64,000 nucleotides of DNA from Tigriopus japonicus (Eukaryota > Arthropoda > Copepoda > Harpacticoida > Harpacticidae): positions 7,612,311 through 7,676,310 of the forward strand of contig CM021321.1 in the NCBI GenBank assembly GCA_010645155.1, given 5' to 3'. Numbering within the stretch: position 1 is the stretch's first letter; the number at the start of each line of letters is the position of its first letter. This document shows positions 1 through 12,044 of the stretch, piece by piece. A program made the translations under genes and the position numbers. A model generated the notes under the pieces. It made no database searches. It saw only the letters and a program-made list of their open reading frames with translations, and was not told the origin of the DNA.

Positions 1-1
1 G

Positions 2-538
2 CCCACCATAGCCGCTGTGCAAGCCAGAATAAAAAGAAATCCTCGTAGCACCACAAGATCCTTGGCCAGGGACTTTAAAATGGACCCCAAAACTATGAGA
101 AATCTCCTTTCAAAGGATTTAAAAATGAAAAACAGAGCTGTTGTGCCAAGTCATTTTATTTCTTCTAAGCAAAAGGAGTTGAGAGTTACAAGATCTCGTC
201 GTATTTTGAGCTGGCTAAAATAAAATTCTGGGTTAGTGACGGTTTTTAGTGATGAAAAACTTTTTTATGTAGATCTGGCACATAATTGTAGAAATGATCG
301 ATATTTGGCATTTGGACCTGTGGAGGATGTGCCGGAGAACATCCGGATTGCCCAAAAAACCAAAAATCCGGCCAAAGTTATAGTATTGGGCGTTTTGGCC
401 TCGGATGGGCGGATCTGTCCTCCGATATTTATAGATTCTGGCCTCAAAATCACCGCTGCCGTTTACCTGGATCTTTTGAAATTAAAAGTACTTCCGTGGC
501 TTAAAAAGGAGTATCCAGAGGGGAATTACTGCTTTTAA
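2..538 (+). pseudogene. mariner/Tc1-type transposase, truncated pseudogene
   Basis: An open frame enters at the window edge and reads as the N-terminal helix-turn-helix part of a mariner-like transposase (a basic segment with STTRSLARDF, a typical DNA-binding arrangement), then reaches a TAA at 221-223. The same frame resumes and carries the first catalytic block FSDEKLF (about 245-265), followed by the NPAKVIVLGVLASDG stretch usual in crustacean and insect mariners. A second stop falls at 536-538, just where the second catalytic Asp block (normally QDGAPAH) should begin, and no third acidic residue is seen. The gene is therefore broken by at least one nonsense codon and has lost its C-terminal half. 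Its 5' part may extend beyond the window. Identity as a mariner-family relic is secure from the motif order; subfamily is not determined. Confidence 0.8.
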
Positions 539-1913
539 CAATGAATGTTATTTAAAATTTAATGAAAGTGTATCGTTTCAATGCCCTCACCATGTATATA
601 AACGTCTAAAACCTAACACAATGGCCAAAAACGTCCTGTATTAGCCTAAAAGTAAAGCCATCTGATTCTTCCATTGCTCCCTATTTACACTCTCACCTAC
701 CTAATTTAATCGTCTAATCCAGGCAGCCAAACAAAATATTTGGATATCAAATTGTTTAGTCGGGGGCTCAAACTTTTACTATCTTACTTGTCCCTGTCAA
801 ATTGAGGGTGGAATGGAATGGGGCAGAAGGGGGCACATCTTCCCCTTCTACTCCTGCTCAAAAGGTCTTGGTTCCAAATTTTGGAAAAGTTTCAGGAAAG
901 AAGGATGGCAAAGAATGTTGTCGCATTATCGGGGTCCCACTGGGCGCGACAGAAGCCTTCTCCTTAGATGTCTGTCTTCACCGTTCTTCTGTTTATATGA
1001 AGAGTTGAAGACCAAGGCTCAACCACTACCAATTTCGCCAGAAAGCGTACTGGAACAGGATCAAGTTGCCTCAAATTTCTAAATTGATCTGGATACCCTA
1101 ACCTCCCTGAGGGGGACAAATTCGTCTTGAGCATCTCGAGAGAAAACAAAAAGGGGAACGAACGCGTCAGAGTTTTGAAAGGGTTCTGGAGCAATTTATT
1201 AGGGAGGAAAAAAGCTACCACAACTTGAAGCTACTTACGTTCTTGAAGGGTTACAAGAAGCATAGTGCAGAATCCGAATAGTTTGACTTTCAAATTCGTG
1301 GAAATGTCAGTTGATTCACTGGCCGTTGAAAAATGTTCAAAGTGTTTGAACAAATCTTTGACTTCTGGTTGATTTTCTGACCACCCATAATTTTTACTAC
1401 ATAGGATCTCATTACCACGGAGAGCAAAAATTATTTTTAACTGAAATTTTAATTGGTAGCTTCCTCCTATTTTCAACTATTTCGTGCCTTTTTCGAACCG
1501 TTTTTGCACTTTTTGTGGAAGTATACATTTTCTTCGTGAATATTTTGCTCTTGGTCAAAGTTGTCGGATTTATTCAGCTTTTCCTTTTATTTTTTGTGAA
1601 TTCTAGGGAAAAAACAATGAAAATTTTTGAGCTCTTCCTAAATAATGATTGTGTTCAGGCCATTTCTTGTTACTGATATCTCTTGAAAGAGGCAGTTCAA
1701 AACATTAATTCCTCCACAAAAAAGCTATACATGTCAAATGCTACAAGTATGCCGCAAAATAGTCTTAGGGCACGAAAAACCCTTAATTCCGACCAAATTA
1801 ACAAGAAAATTATTTTCACCTTTATTCTTTTTTCTCTAACAACTGTTTAGTCGGAAAAATCTAACTAAAAAGTATTTTTTGTTGTTTTCACCGGCTACAA
1901 AGTCGCCCCTAAA
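539..1913. other. intergenic, no gene supported
   Basis: Short open frames on both strands here (for example 802-1082 plus, 964-1221 minus) overlap each other, lack splice signals or recognisable motifs, and look like chance frames. The first 60 bases may include decayed mariner 3' sequence. Nothing else is supported. Confidence 0.5.
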
Positions 1914-2250
1914 AGGGCGATTGAAGTGTGGCTTTGTTGTGCCTTTTCATGGAACAAGAGCGTCGACAAGTCTCTCAGCTAGTTCGCACTGTACAAGCAA
2001 CCTGAAAGAGACAAAACTCTTCCTCAAGGAAATGAGCCAAATTCCTAACAAAATGTCTTAGTTGATGTAGCTTCATCTTTATTACAATACTTGAGCTAGT
2101 CAATGCAACATATTTTGCACGATTCCGTAAATCATGCCAAGTTTTGCCTCTTTGCAAGTGGTCGTGCAAGCACAGGATGAGCTGGTCGTGACGCTTGTCC
2201 ACACTCTCACTCCATAATAAGGCACAACAAAGCCACACTTCAATTGCCCT
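1914..2250. repeat. diverged inverted-repeat (foldback) element beside a gap
   Basis: The left arm (about 1914-2040) begins GGGCGATTGAAGTGTGGC. The right arm (about 2250-2125, read on the minus strand) begins GGGCAATTGAAGTGTGGC, and the match continues at roughly 75 percent for over 100 bases. Both arms, read outward-in, can be translated to a similar KCGFVVP-containing peptide, which probably reflects DNA homology rather than coding. The homology extends outward on both sides (a GTTTTCACCGGC-like block), and the right flank runs into the N gap, so the true ends and any target duplication are not visible. A non-autonomous DNA transposon is the simplest reading. Confidence 0.55.
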
Positions 2251-2306
2251 GTAACTACCCAGTAAAACGGTATGGTGTAGTTTTTTATATAAAGAAAGCT
2301 TGTTCT

Positions 2307-2399
2307 NNNNNNNNNNNNNNNNNNNNNNNNNNNNNNNNNNNNNNNNNNNNNNNNNNNNNNNNNNNNNNNNNNNNNNNNNNNNNNNNNNNNNNNNNNNNN
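2307..2399. other. assembly gap (93 N)
   Basis: A run of N interrupts the sequence next to the inverted-repeat element, so a repeat probably caused the gap. Confidence 0.99.
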
Positions 2400-2477
2400 T
2401 ACATATCTCATCGAGGTTCAATTCAAACAATGCATGAAAAAGAAATGCAGAATGTTGACAGTTTTAAAGTTGCCTTT

Positions 2478-2516
2478 AGGTTCTGTTGTTTCATTTCTCT
2501 GAATCACCCTGTATAT
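2478..2516 (-). mobile_element. mariner-type terminal inverted repeat, single end
   Basis: Read on the minus strand, the segment starts TACAGGGTGATTCAGAG, a common form for the outer end of mariner elements (TA target, then CAGGGTG). No matching opposite end or transposase is found between here and the gap, so this is a solo end or an element whose other end lies in the gap. The motif is recognised from general mariner knowledge only. Confidence 0.4.
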
Positions 2517-3782
2517 GCAGTTAAATACAATTCAGTTCATTTTTCAGCTGCCTTTACATTTGAAGACGTCCATGACCTAAAGACGGAGGCAAAACAGCGG
2601 AAAGAGCCTAACCAAGTAAGCTTTGTTGAAAAAAATAAAGCATCTCTAGGCTAATGAGTCAACTTTACAAAGGAAATCTGGCACTACAAGCAAGGAAGCC
2701 AAACTTTACAGGGAGGAATGAATTTCAGAGTAAAACCTAATTTGTTCCACCTAACACTCAGCTTCAGTTATGTTTCTTGCTTAAATGGCAGAATGGTGTC
2801 AAAAAGATAAACTCGGCAATTTACTGCAACCATTACCGTGATTGCCGTACTAAATCAAATCCTTCTAAATGTACGTTAGAGGGGTCACCTCTCATAGTAA
2901 AGTAAATTGAATATGTATCTAGATCAGACAGATTGGCTCTAGAATCTCGGCTTTAAGTGAAGGTGACGTAAGGAGTTAATGATTAATAGTGCCTTGGGTG
3001 CTACCATTGTTTCGCCCTCAAAAGCTTGTGGTTTGCCAAGAAAAGGCTTGTGCGTTCCACTAAACAAACAAAAGGCTTACTTGGCCACCATCCATTCCAA
3101 TGCGAGAAAACTACGAGCTAAGGATAATCATAAAAAATATTGGTCGTAATCGTAACACAGCCTACATTACATTGGTACCAGAGAATGTACACAAAACTCT
3201 TACAGAAGTAGGTGCTATGCATGTTTTCTTAATCCCTTTGCTTAGCCTGTCAATATGATTTATAGTGGGACACTATGTTTTCTAAAAACAATTTTAACTA
3301 CAAGTTTTTAAAAAATCAGAAATTTGTTGAAAGCGATCAATTTGCAGTTCTGATGGTCCAAAATGGCTCCGGACCAAAACCGAGACGTAGCATAATTTCC
3401 ATGAATTTGAAGTTGGATAATCCCCCAAAAAAATGTTTAGTGAAAATTAAGTGTCAGCGTTTTTGGACTAAGATGTCTTCGATTTTGCTTTCAAAATCCA
3501 TGCTTTATGGTACATATCTGCATTCGATTTCGGTAGGCATAATTGAAACCGGAACCAAAATTTTGGCCGAGAGTTTCGGCGCTTTTGGCCCATCACTTAC
3601 ATGTACGTGCATGCAAGGTGTAGGGCAAAAATAATGGCAATTTCAACGAGCCCATCCAACGTAAAGTGACCAAGGCGTACCAGATGTGTAGCTGAATTTA
3701 CCGCACATGTAAAGCAAGAGACATTTCCATAATCGAAACCCTTCGAAGTCGATAGTTCAGCCCTATTTGGAAAACAGTATGC
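2517..3782. other. intergenic, no gene supported
   Basis: The longest frame (3275-3634 plus, 119 codons) has no recognised motif, no good start context and no splice sites. It is treated as a chance frame or as unrecognisable transposon sequence upstream of the LINE fragment. Confidence 0.4.
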
Positions 3783-4184
3783 ATCCCTCTCTGGGCGCAA
3801 ATGCCTTGGATTAAAGTGTTCAACGACGCTTCGAATGTTATCAGATCCTCTGTGTTTAAATGTCTGCATGATTTGTGTCCTAACCCAGGGTAAAAGTTTA
3901 GTCTCAGCGATAGAAAAGGGATTACATGTGATGTCAAGTTTAAGTTCAACCCCTCGGATAAACAACTTGTTAAAACCCTGAGATCATCATCCGTATTGGA
4001 CAGATGTCCAATGTTATACAATTTATTGCCCTGTTCTATCAGACAATGCTACAGATTAGATGCCCCGTTGTTAAGTTTTAAGCGAGATCTAGATCATTTC
4101 TTGTTAACTATTCCTGACCAACCTTACATTCGAGGTTGCCCTAAAGCGAGTGACCAAATTTGTTATCGTGTTGACACGAAATGA
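3783..4184 (+). pseudogene. non-LTR retrotransposon reverse transcriptase C-terminal fragment (CR1/Jockey-like)
   Basis: One plus-strand frame from 3783 to the TGA at 4182-4184 reads through a single TAA (3891-3893). It shows the conserved end of LINE ORF2 proteins: a DRKGITC-like block, then VKTLRSSSVLDRCPMLYNLLP (the family's usual TLR-SSF-v-GP-LFN-LP motif), then FKRDLDHFLLTIPDQP, the widely shared FK-LD-FL-IPDQP ending. The catalytic reverse transcriptase and endonuclease domains are absent upstream, as expected for a 5'-truncated and decayed insertion. No target duplication was found. The clade (CR1, Jockey or a relative) cannot be fixed from the tail alone. Confidence 0.6.
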
Positions 4185-5283
4185 CTACTTACAAGGAAAA
4201 CATTCCCTTGTAACGGTTCAAAACCCGAGAACTAAGCTAAAAGGAAAAATGTCATGTTTTCTTTGACTATGTTGAGATTAGATTGTTTCATCTTGGCTAT
4301 TGCATACATCCACCGCGAACAATCATTAACCATGTCTGCGTTTGATAAGGCCATCCATAGGGTTGAGCCTTCATTCTTGGGCCATTTTTACCTCTTACCA
4401 TTAGTCTAAAAACTAACCTCTAAACCACAAAAAGACATGCCAAAGAAAAAATTGCCAAAATTTATTGAAAAATAAGTAGGGTGGGCTAGGTCAACAAAAG
4501 TTTCCTTGATAATTACCAACTACCACTGAGCAAGTATACAGAGTATTCGATTCTTGATGGGTAGGTCTACAGAAGCTCATGGGATGAGCTTCTAAATGGC
4601 CAAAAGATGGCACGGGGATGATTTCCTGGGTTAACTTTATTGAACAACGTTACACATGTTGGGTAAAAAAAAAAAAATAGTAGTCCCAAGCAATATTCAG
4701 ACAATCGTCATTATTTCAGTCATTTTTTGTCGGAAAAAGGGCGAAAATTTCCTTTTTATTTGCTTTTGCCATTTTCATTGACCAATTAAACGTCATTGAT
4801 GGTTCCACTTTCCATCGATCTTTTTTAGGAATAAAGATGGATCAGTTCTTAGTTCTTACTGATACGGCATTCGTGGTATAAATGTGCAATATCGTGGGCT
4901 TTCGACGTGTCCTTGGTCTAAAACGTCTCCATTCACATAGAGAGAATTGTCCAAGAGAAAATGGTCATTTACTTGATTTATTTCTCACTTCTGATTCGGT
5001 AAGTGTGTCTGCCAGTATGTGGGCAAGTCTTTGTTAGTTGTGGGTCCGTTGGCGTCGGAAAAAGAGCATTCTACGATTCCAGTTGGACCACTGAAGTTCC
5101 ATCGCACCATAGACACGGATAATGAGGTTGACTCTCAGCCAAATGTTTGGCTTTCGGCACACATTAAAATCCAAACCAGATACAACTTAAAAGGATGGGT
5201 TTGTTAAATGCTGGCTGGCTTTTTATGTGAATTTCTAGATAATTGTATATGAAAAAACTCAAATTGCACCCCGACCCAAAATG
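4185..5283. other. intergenic, no gene supported
   Basis: AT-rich unique DNA. The only structure seen is a perfect 10-bp palindrome with a 3-base loop at 4571-4593 (AGAAGCTCAT ggg ATGAGCTTCT). Confidence 0.5.
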
Positions 5284-5622
5284 TTGAGCTGATTTGACAC
5301 TCCCATCTCTTCGTAGAAAATCCCGTCCCTGGGATCCCGAGGACAGGATAAACCGGGATTTTCCGGGATTTACGGCATTTTCGATTTTATAACTTAGGGC
5401 ATCAATATCAAAATTTTGATGCATGTCCCAATAGGTATACTGATTGGAAACAAATGTTTCAGTAAAGTTACAACACCATAGCTAGACATACGATTCTTTT
5501 TTTTTTTCATTTTAACTTCTTCAAAGTTTGAAAATTGTAAATATTTTGAAGAATCCTGTTTTTACTTTAAAAATCCCGTCACGGGATCCCACAAATCCTT
5601 GGGTTACAGGGATAATCAGTCA
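5284..5622. mobile_element. diverged hAT-like MITE, relative of the 33.5-kb element
   Basis: Subterminal blocks AGAAAATCCCGTCCCTGGGA (left) and, on the minus strand, GGGATCCCGTGACGGGATTT (right) match those of the better preserved element at 33525-33888. The spacing of about 340 bp is close to that element's 364 bp. The outermost bases are eroded and no target duplication is visible, so the ends are approximate. Confidence 0.45.
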
Positions 5623-5705
5623 GAACGGAATTTTTTTGCTACAATCACTACAATGCTTGGAGGTTGCACATAATTTCTATTTCGCTGGTTGCGCTTAAAG
5701 GACTC

Positions 5706-6249
5706 ATTACAGCAATTACTAGTGACGTCATCATTTTTGGCGGGAAAAAAGTTCGGAAGACCTGTGTTTCTGATGAGCGTGCGAGGTAACTAAAACGAAG
5801 GTTTAGGCCTGGTGATTGCAACAATGACTTTCTTATCTGCACAAATTGAAGTTGAAATAGCAATTCTTGACATTGTATTTGCAAAAAAGTATGTTTTGTT
5901 GCTTTTATCTAAAATTTCGCTACATAAGTTGAGAGGGTTCTTCCGAACTTAGAAATTAGGAATGCCCGACTTTGAATAACAAGATGGCCACAGGAGATCG
6001 GTTCCTGGGGCAACTAAACCTAAAAACAAATAATTTGCTTAATTGAAGGCTTCCAATTTCTCCATTTGTTTTCAAATTACTTTGCAATACTTCTCAACAT
6101 ACATTAACCATGCCATTGCCCATAAATGCAACATTTTTCGAAAATCTGACCCATGAAAACTGAGATTTTTTTGGCAAGCCTACACTGTTAACGGCAGTTA
6201 GAGAGACGGCAGCAGGACTATAAAATGATACGGTAATCACTTCCATTGA
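5706..6249. repeat. dispersed repeat, copy 1 (inverted partner at 23505-24046)
   Basis: This 544-bp segment is about 90 percent identical to the reverse complement of 23505-24046. Shared landmarks include CAATTACTAGTGACGTCATC near one end and GTGATTACCGTATCATTTTA on the minus strand at the other. Homology stops abruptly at both ends, but no clear terminal repeats or target duplication could be made out. A shared frame beginning MQIQCQELL occurs in both copies with only a few substitutions; it breaks just past the repeat end and is probably incidental. Confidence 0.7.
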
Positions 6250-9200
6250 GTCTCATACTTATCAATCTTGTCGGTTGGCCGTAACAGTGGTACAGTAGAA
6301 CAAAACTAACTTTCTCTGTTTCTTAACTGAATAAAGAAAATTTGAAAGCGATCAAACATAAATGGCATGTATATTTATGTCAAATTTTTGCAGTCTACAG
6401 TGGACCAGACCACCGTACCGTGTCTTGGAGATTTTTATTAATTTTACAATTTTGTAGTTTTTGAACTTCAACTTATCTGCATGCATCGACAAGCTTCAGT
6501 GGATCCATTTCGTCCTATTTGAGTAAATTTAAAGGCAGTTCTTTTGCTGAGTGGGGCGTAAATACTTTGTGTAGGAGTTTTTCGTTGGATAAATAGCCAA
6601 AGTTTCAAGCTGAAACTGAGGCAAGCGATTAGGACACAATTTAGACTGAATTTACTTAAAATAGTTTTTTCATTGATGATAGAAACAAGATCATCTGATC
6701 GGAAACTGAGAAAAGTTCCAAGGCCCGTTAAAAAACCCAATATTTCCAATAGTGGAGAGAAAAAGCATTAAATGTTTCCCCCTTTCACGTCTAAAAGTAA
6801 TCCAAAACATTTGGGGAAAGCAGAAATAGCGCTCCAAGTTCGAGATGAACCGATTGAAGCACGACCAGCTCATTAAGCCAACTTCAGAAGGTGATGCTTA
6901 GATGATTTTAAAAAGGCCTTCAATACTCCTTCCGTTCCATCACTGTCCCAAAAAACGAGACGAATTGCTCATTACTGGCTTGTTTGGCTTGAGAAGAAAG
7001 AGAAGAAGGAGGCAACAAAAGTGCATCGCTCATTTCTTGCTCCAACAATTTGGAGCACTAAATGCAATTCCAACAGGGAAAGAGACGTATCCTCCCTGGA
7101 TTAAATGGGCTAAGACTCGGTCCAGATAAGTTTGTGAACAACTCGAAAGTGATTCCAAATTGACTAACTTGATGCACAACATCATTGGCACTAATATGGA
7201 ACTCAAGGGACCAAAGGTTTCTGGCGCTTACATAATACATAATCCAATGACCTTAAGTGTACAATGAAGAAGGTTTGGAAGACAAGGATAAAAGATAGAA
7301 AGTACTGGGACTCTTTCTGGTTCCTATTTTGGCACAAACTAAAAAAGCAATCCAGACTGGCCTCAATGACATTTCGACGCCTGTTTGCCGCTTCTCTAAT
7401 TTCTGTTCCAAGATCATCTTGGGAGCCATAAAACAACATCAGAGAAGAGGCTTTTCCACCAGATCTCAATTCTTGGGCTTTTTTGGTGCTATGGAAGAGG
7501 ATGTGGTTTTAAGACAGGCTCGAGGTGAAGACGTGCAAAGTCCAAAGAGGCAAACCAAAACCCAGAATTGAGGCTAGGAATTAGGTCATTATCTTGAGCT
7601 CCTTCCTTACGTGGTTAGCGCAGATCATGGTGGAACTGAGCCCATTGACCTAATTTTTCCACACACCTGCGATTTGCTCCTACGTACAATGGTGTCGCTA
7701 GCTCATCACACCCACTAATTCAAGTGGAACATTGGAACACCCCAACCAACCACTTGAGCATTTTTGTACGAAGAACCAGTTTATGGTACCAACGTAATTA
7801 GGTCATGGTGACATTCTGACGTTCTTTGGTGTTGTTCCAGTACTTTTTAATATTTGCGAATCAAACGCGGGGGAGTGCCAGTTTGTTTTGAAGTTCCTTG
7901 AGATTCCTTGGTGCCAAAAGTTTGACTTAACTTCGATGGATCATGCAAAATAAAAGTCTTGCCTTGTGCCTCTGAAGTTGTTCTCTAAAAAGATCAAGAA
8001 GGAACTGTCCTACTCATGAACTTTTCCCTCCCAAGAGGCAAACAGGGTGACGATGGAAACCCACCAGACTATGGAAGATTTCATTTGATCTAGCATCAAA
8101 AGATCTTGGATCAAACCAACCAATTAGCCAAGTAACCAAGTCACGGAGCCCTGTGGTTAAGCCTCAAAATGAGTTTGAGCAACTAAGATTGGCAAGGTGG
8201 ATCGGGATGGATCCGTGGTTCCCTCTTCCGTCGCCACCACCAAACCACCACAGCACCCTTTTGGCCGGAAATCTTTTGAGATGAGGCACTATTAGAAATC
8301 GCCAAGCATGGCCATTTTAAGGGAGCAATGGATGATTACCGAATAATTTTTTCAGTGGTGCGATGGAACACCACCAAGGAGTGAAAAATTGGATCTCATC
8401 TTTGACAATGAGAGAACTTGAATGAGACGACAAGGGGAAGATGAAGTCCTCTCTTTAGAAGAAGAGTGAATCTCGTTGAGTTTTTTTCTAGTTTTTTTGC
8501 CACTCTGGGCAAGACAAACAGATTGATGGCTGCTGGAAGCAGCTTTCGTGGAACATTTTTGTTATGCCTTGTTACCCCTTTTTAGAGGGGACTAGAACAA
8601 TAATAATTTCCTATATTCCGAAGTGAACCAACCATCTTGAACATTACGTATTCTTGTCATCAATTTTTGGATCAAACTTGGCCACGATGGAACATCTTGT
8701 TTATCATATAGAGTGAGAAATTGGGTCAATCAAAGACGAACGAACCACCGATCAAGTTGCGGGCACATGCCAAAGTCAGGTTATGAAAAGAACCGAGATC
8801 GTCTTTCTCGGAATGTTATAATTACATCAGTGAGGCAAGAAAACGTGTGTGCCACTTCTTTTTGTGCCATGATAAGGCCGCTGGAATCGGAGCAAAAAAT
8901 GTGTTCCTGACTACCCCCTTCCATGACAGCTCATTTGATTGAGAAATTGGCATTGGACAGTTATGTGTCAAGGTCTTGCATGCAAAGGCTGATAACGGCC
9001 CATTAATCAACTCACTCATTCATTGGTGTATGCTTATGTGCTAACACCAAAAATAGCAAAAACCAGAACTGCACCACCATCTTCCTTTGCGATTGTAGCT
9101 TCTAAAGTGGATGAGTTGTGTCGAAAAATCATTGTCTTTGAGTCCAGCCAGGACAACAAAAAGGGGGATATGAACCAAAATGGGCTCGCAAATGGCTTCC

Positions 9201-12036
9201 GAAGCTACCATGTTGGTGGTCCTGGATCTCAATCCCCTCGACGAGAATCTTCTTCTTTCTCTATTGGACAGTATTGTGTTGTACAATGCGAAAAAAAGAA
9301 ATAGAGCGTGTAAGAGCAAGGGATGACAATCTGATAACTTTCTCAACTGCAGACCCATAAATCTCCTGAAGCCTGAGCAATTTCGCTTGAACAATTTGAA
9401 ATCATCCCAAGAGCGAAAATCTCGGTATCCTCCTTTTCATCCGTGAGTCCAAAACTGATCGTCTCAGAAAACGGATTAACTAACAGATTTCAAGGCTTCG
9501 AAGGAAACGATTCATTGTTCCAAAGTGTGTTCCATTTGGGCTCAAAGCGAATAAAATGCAAAATAGATGCTGCCTTTTGGTGCTCAATTCATCCTTCATG
9601 CCAATATGTAGTTCGTATAAGAGTCTAGGGCTCGTTTGCTTACTCCATCCACTCATGTCTGGAACCAGTAAGCTTCGTGGAACGCTTACCATGTTGAGAT
9701 CGAGAGAGCCCTTCTTTTTGCTGGGACATCCATTTCAAGGGAACTTGGGCCCCGTTCAGGGTTGACATTTGCCGTTGAATGAGGAGCTACGAATTCAGGA
9801 CAAGGTTATCAATCCCAAGATCAATGACACTCGATCACATCACCTACAGGCTTTTTGTGTGCCATCTCAGTCAATGGTAAATGAACGAGTATCTTTCAGT
9901 GAATCGGGGGCCTCGAGGCTCGTCCGACCTTTGGGCCAATGTCAACTTTTGATGCGACAACTATTGTGTCCTTAGTTTCGGGATCCAGTCTCGTAGGGCC
10001 GACTGTAAAGTGCTAATGAGATCATCATTTACGAGGGGCAACTAGGCTGTTTTTGCAAAATTAAGGATATCAAGGAAGGTATGATCAAGTTATGTTTGAA
10101 GTCAAAACAAATTGTGGGAGCTCCGTTGAGTGGAAAAACTCAAGTTTTGAGAGCTTTTTAAGACTTAAAATTGATGAACTGGAATTTTTCCTCGGGACTT
10201 GAATTTAGAGGAGGTGGAAAATATACTTCCAGGGGCTTTTCCTGTTCCTTAAAAAACTGTTATGAAAATATTTCAAGTCATTGAAAAGTTTTGAAAATAA
10301 TCTAGAAGTCTAGCCATACTCATCTCATTTAGCGGAAAAACCTTTTCATAGGATACTCCTCGTAAGAGGTGCTCGAGGCATTCAGAGACACCGAGCCTGC
10401 AATTCCCTCCAAGTCCGCAATGCCAAAGCATGACTATTACTTTTGTGTTGATGATTATAGCTATAAGTCTTCCACCTGAGATCAGTCACACACAGACTCC
10501 AAACAAGGCATGCTCGTTAATGACAGGGTGCCCTAAGGACAATGGAACAGGCTTTGCCTCCTACGTGGAGTATCGTCAAAATGTGCCTCGAGTACAACGT
10601 CGTTAAATAGCGAATGCGAATAAAGCCAAATTGGGTGATCTCAAACATGGCTTTCGAATGAGAACCATTCCAATTGCATCAGGCTCTTGAGCTCCCGACA
10701 AGAAGAAGGAGAGTTGTTAATCAGCAATTACGTGGAACTGCCTAACTTTAAAAGGGCATTTCCACAAACTCAAGAATTGATCGTTTTTGGATGTCGATTG
10801 CCTTAAAAACAACGAGCAACTTCTTGATCGAGAATCTACCGCTATCTTGTCCAGACAACGGCAAAATCGATGCCTTGGAAAACTCGGAACTGATCCTTTA
10901 TGTGTTTTCTCCTCTTCGCTCCGTTTTCCTTGAGCTCTATTCTTGTCTGTAAATCTATGTGAATACGGGAAAAATGAGCCTATTCTGGAGGGATTCTACG
11001 TAGTACCTCCACCCCTCAATCATCCAAATATGTTTGTCTCGACCAAAAGCACCCTCTTCGCTCGCTTGGAGGTAATCAAGCTATTCATTCATTCGTTCTT
11101 TCCACTATTCTCGTGTTCGTTTATGGGTCTTGTAATCACATTGGTATTGGGAGAAGAGATTGGATGAACGAGACAAAAGTCTAGCAGTCATTAAGGGGAT
11201 GCGAGTACTCTTTTTCCCCCTACCGTTATCATACCGTTCATCATAAATCTGGTGAGACAAACCACCATAATCAAGTGATGAAAGGCCAAGAATGTGATTA
11301 TTTTTGGAACCAACATGAATGTGAAGGGATTGTTTTGGCTCTCCGAGGGATTTCAAACCCAGCTCGTTCGATGGAACTGACATATTGAGGCTAAACTGGA
11401 ATTGGAATTGGGTGCTGGGGAATGAGGATCCAAATCCAATTGAACTTGTCCCCCATCCAAACCATTACTCTTCGCAAACTACACACACATACGCATATCT
11501 TTATCCCAACTGGATCCAACTCACATTGTCAATGGAAATCTTTCCGAAAAAAAACTAAACTCGGAAAAAACTAAACTCGGAAAAAAAATTTCCAAAAACT
11601 TGGAAATGAGAAAATGAGTCATTTCCAAGACACGTGCAGTCAAGGTCACAGAAATTGTGGTATGGGCATTATCACCACTTATTGCTTTCCGCCAGAGGTG
11701 ACATTATTCCGGGGACTTTGGCTTGAGTTGTAAACGAGTCTTGTAAAACAAACTCGAATTCAAAGATTAATTTTAGAGAAGAATTCGTGCCAAGGGCTGT
11801 ATGTAATTGCAATAAAAGAGATATTGGTAAGACGTTTGTTTCAGCAAAAGAAAAGCAAATAACTTCTGCTTTTGATCATTAGAGATTGATACTAAAGACA
11901 AAAAAATATTTTTTTTATTTTATACTCTCGTTTGTAGCTAAAGATTTATACATTTAGAGTACTTTTTTATCTTATTGATCAAAAAATTAGATTTTCTTGG
12001 ATTTCCAACTCATCGCTTATTTGTATACATAGTTTT
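6250..12036. other. intergenic or intronic unique DNA, rich in TGGAAC/GTTCCA
   Basis: No coding exon could be supported in these 5.8 kb. Frames up to 117 codons (9041-9394 minus) lack recognisable features. Between 7.6 and 10.0 kb the hexamer TGGAAC or its complement occurs 11 times by hand count, against about one expected. A short tandem of an AAACTCGG-containing unit lies near 11550-11585. If the exon at 12962-12690 is real, this stretch may be the next intron of that gene. Confidence 0.45.
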
Positions 12037-12044
12037 GTTTCAAC

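Noticed and set aside
1975..2654. Frames of 103-151 codons around 2.3 kb
   Set aside because: They run through the 93-base gap and over an inverted-repeat element; not evidence for a gene.
5648..5884. Conserved protein MQIQCQELL shared with 23868-24074
   Set aside because: The conservation is that of a dispersed DNA repeat; the frame runs beyond the repeat edge at one end with a different C-terminus in each copy.
7611..7640. tRNA-like A box (GTGGTTAGCGCAG)
   Set aside because: No B box at the right distance and no cloverleaf could be drawn; probably a coincidental word or remnant.
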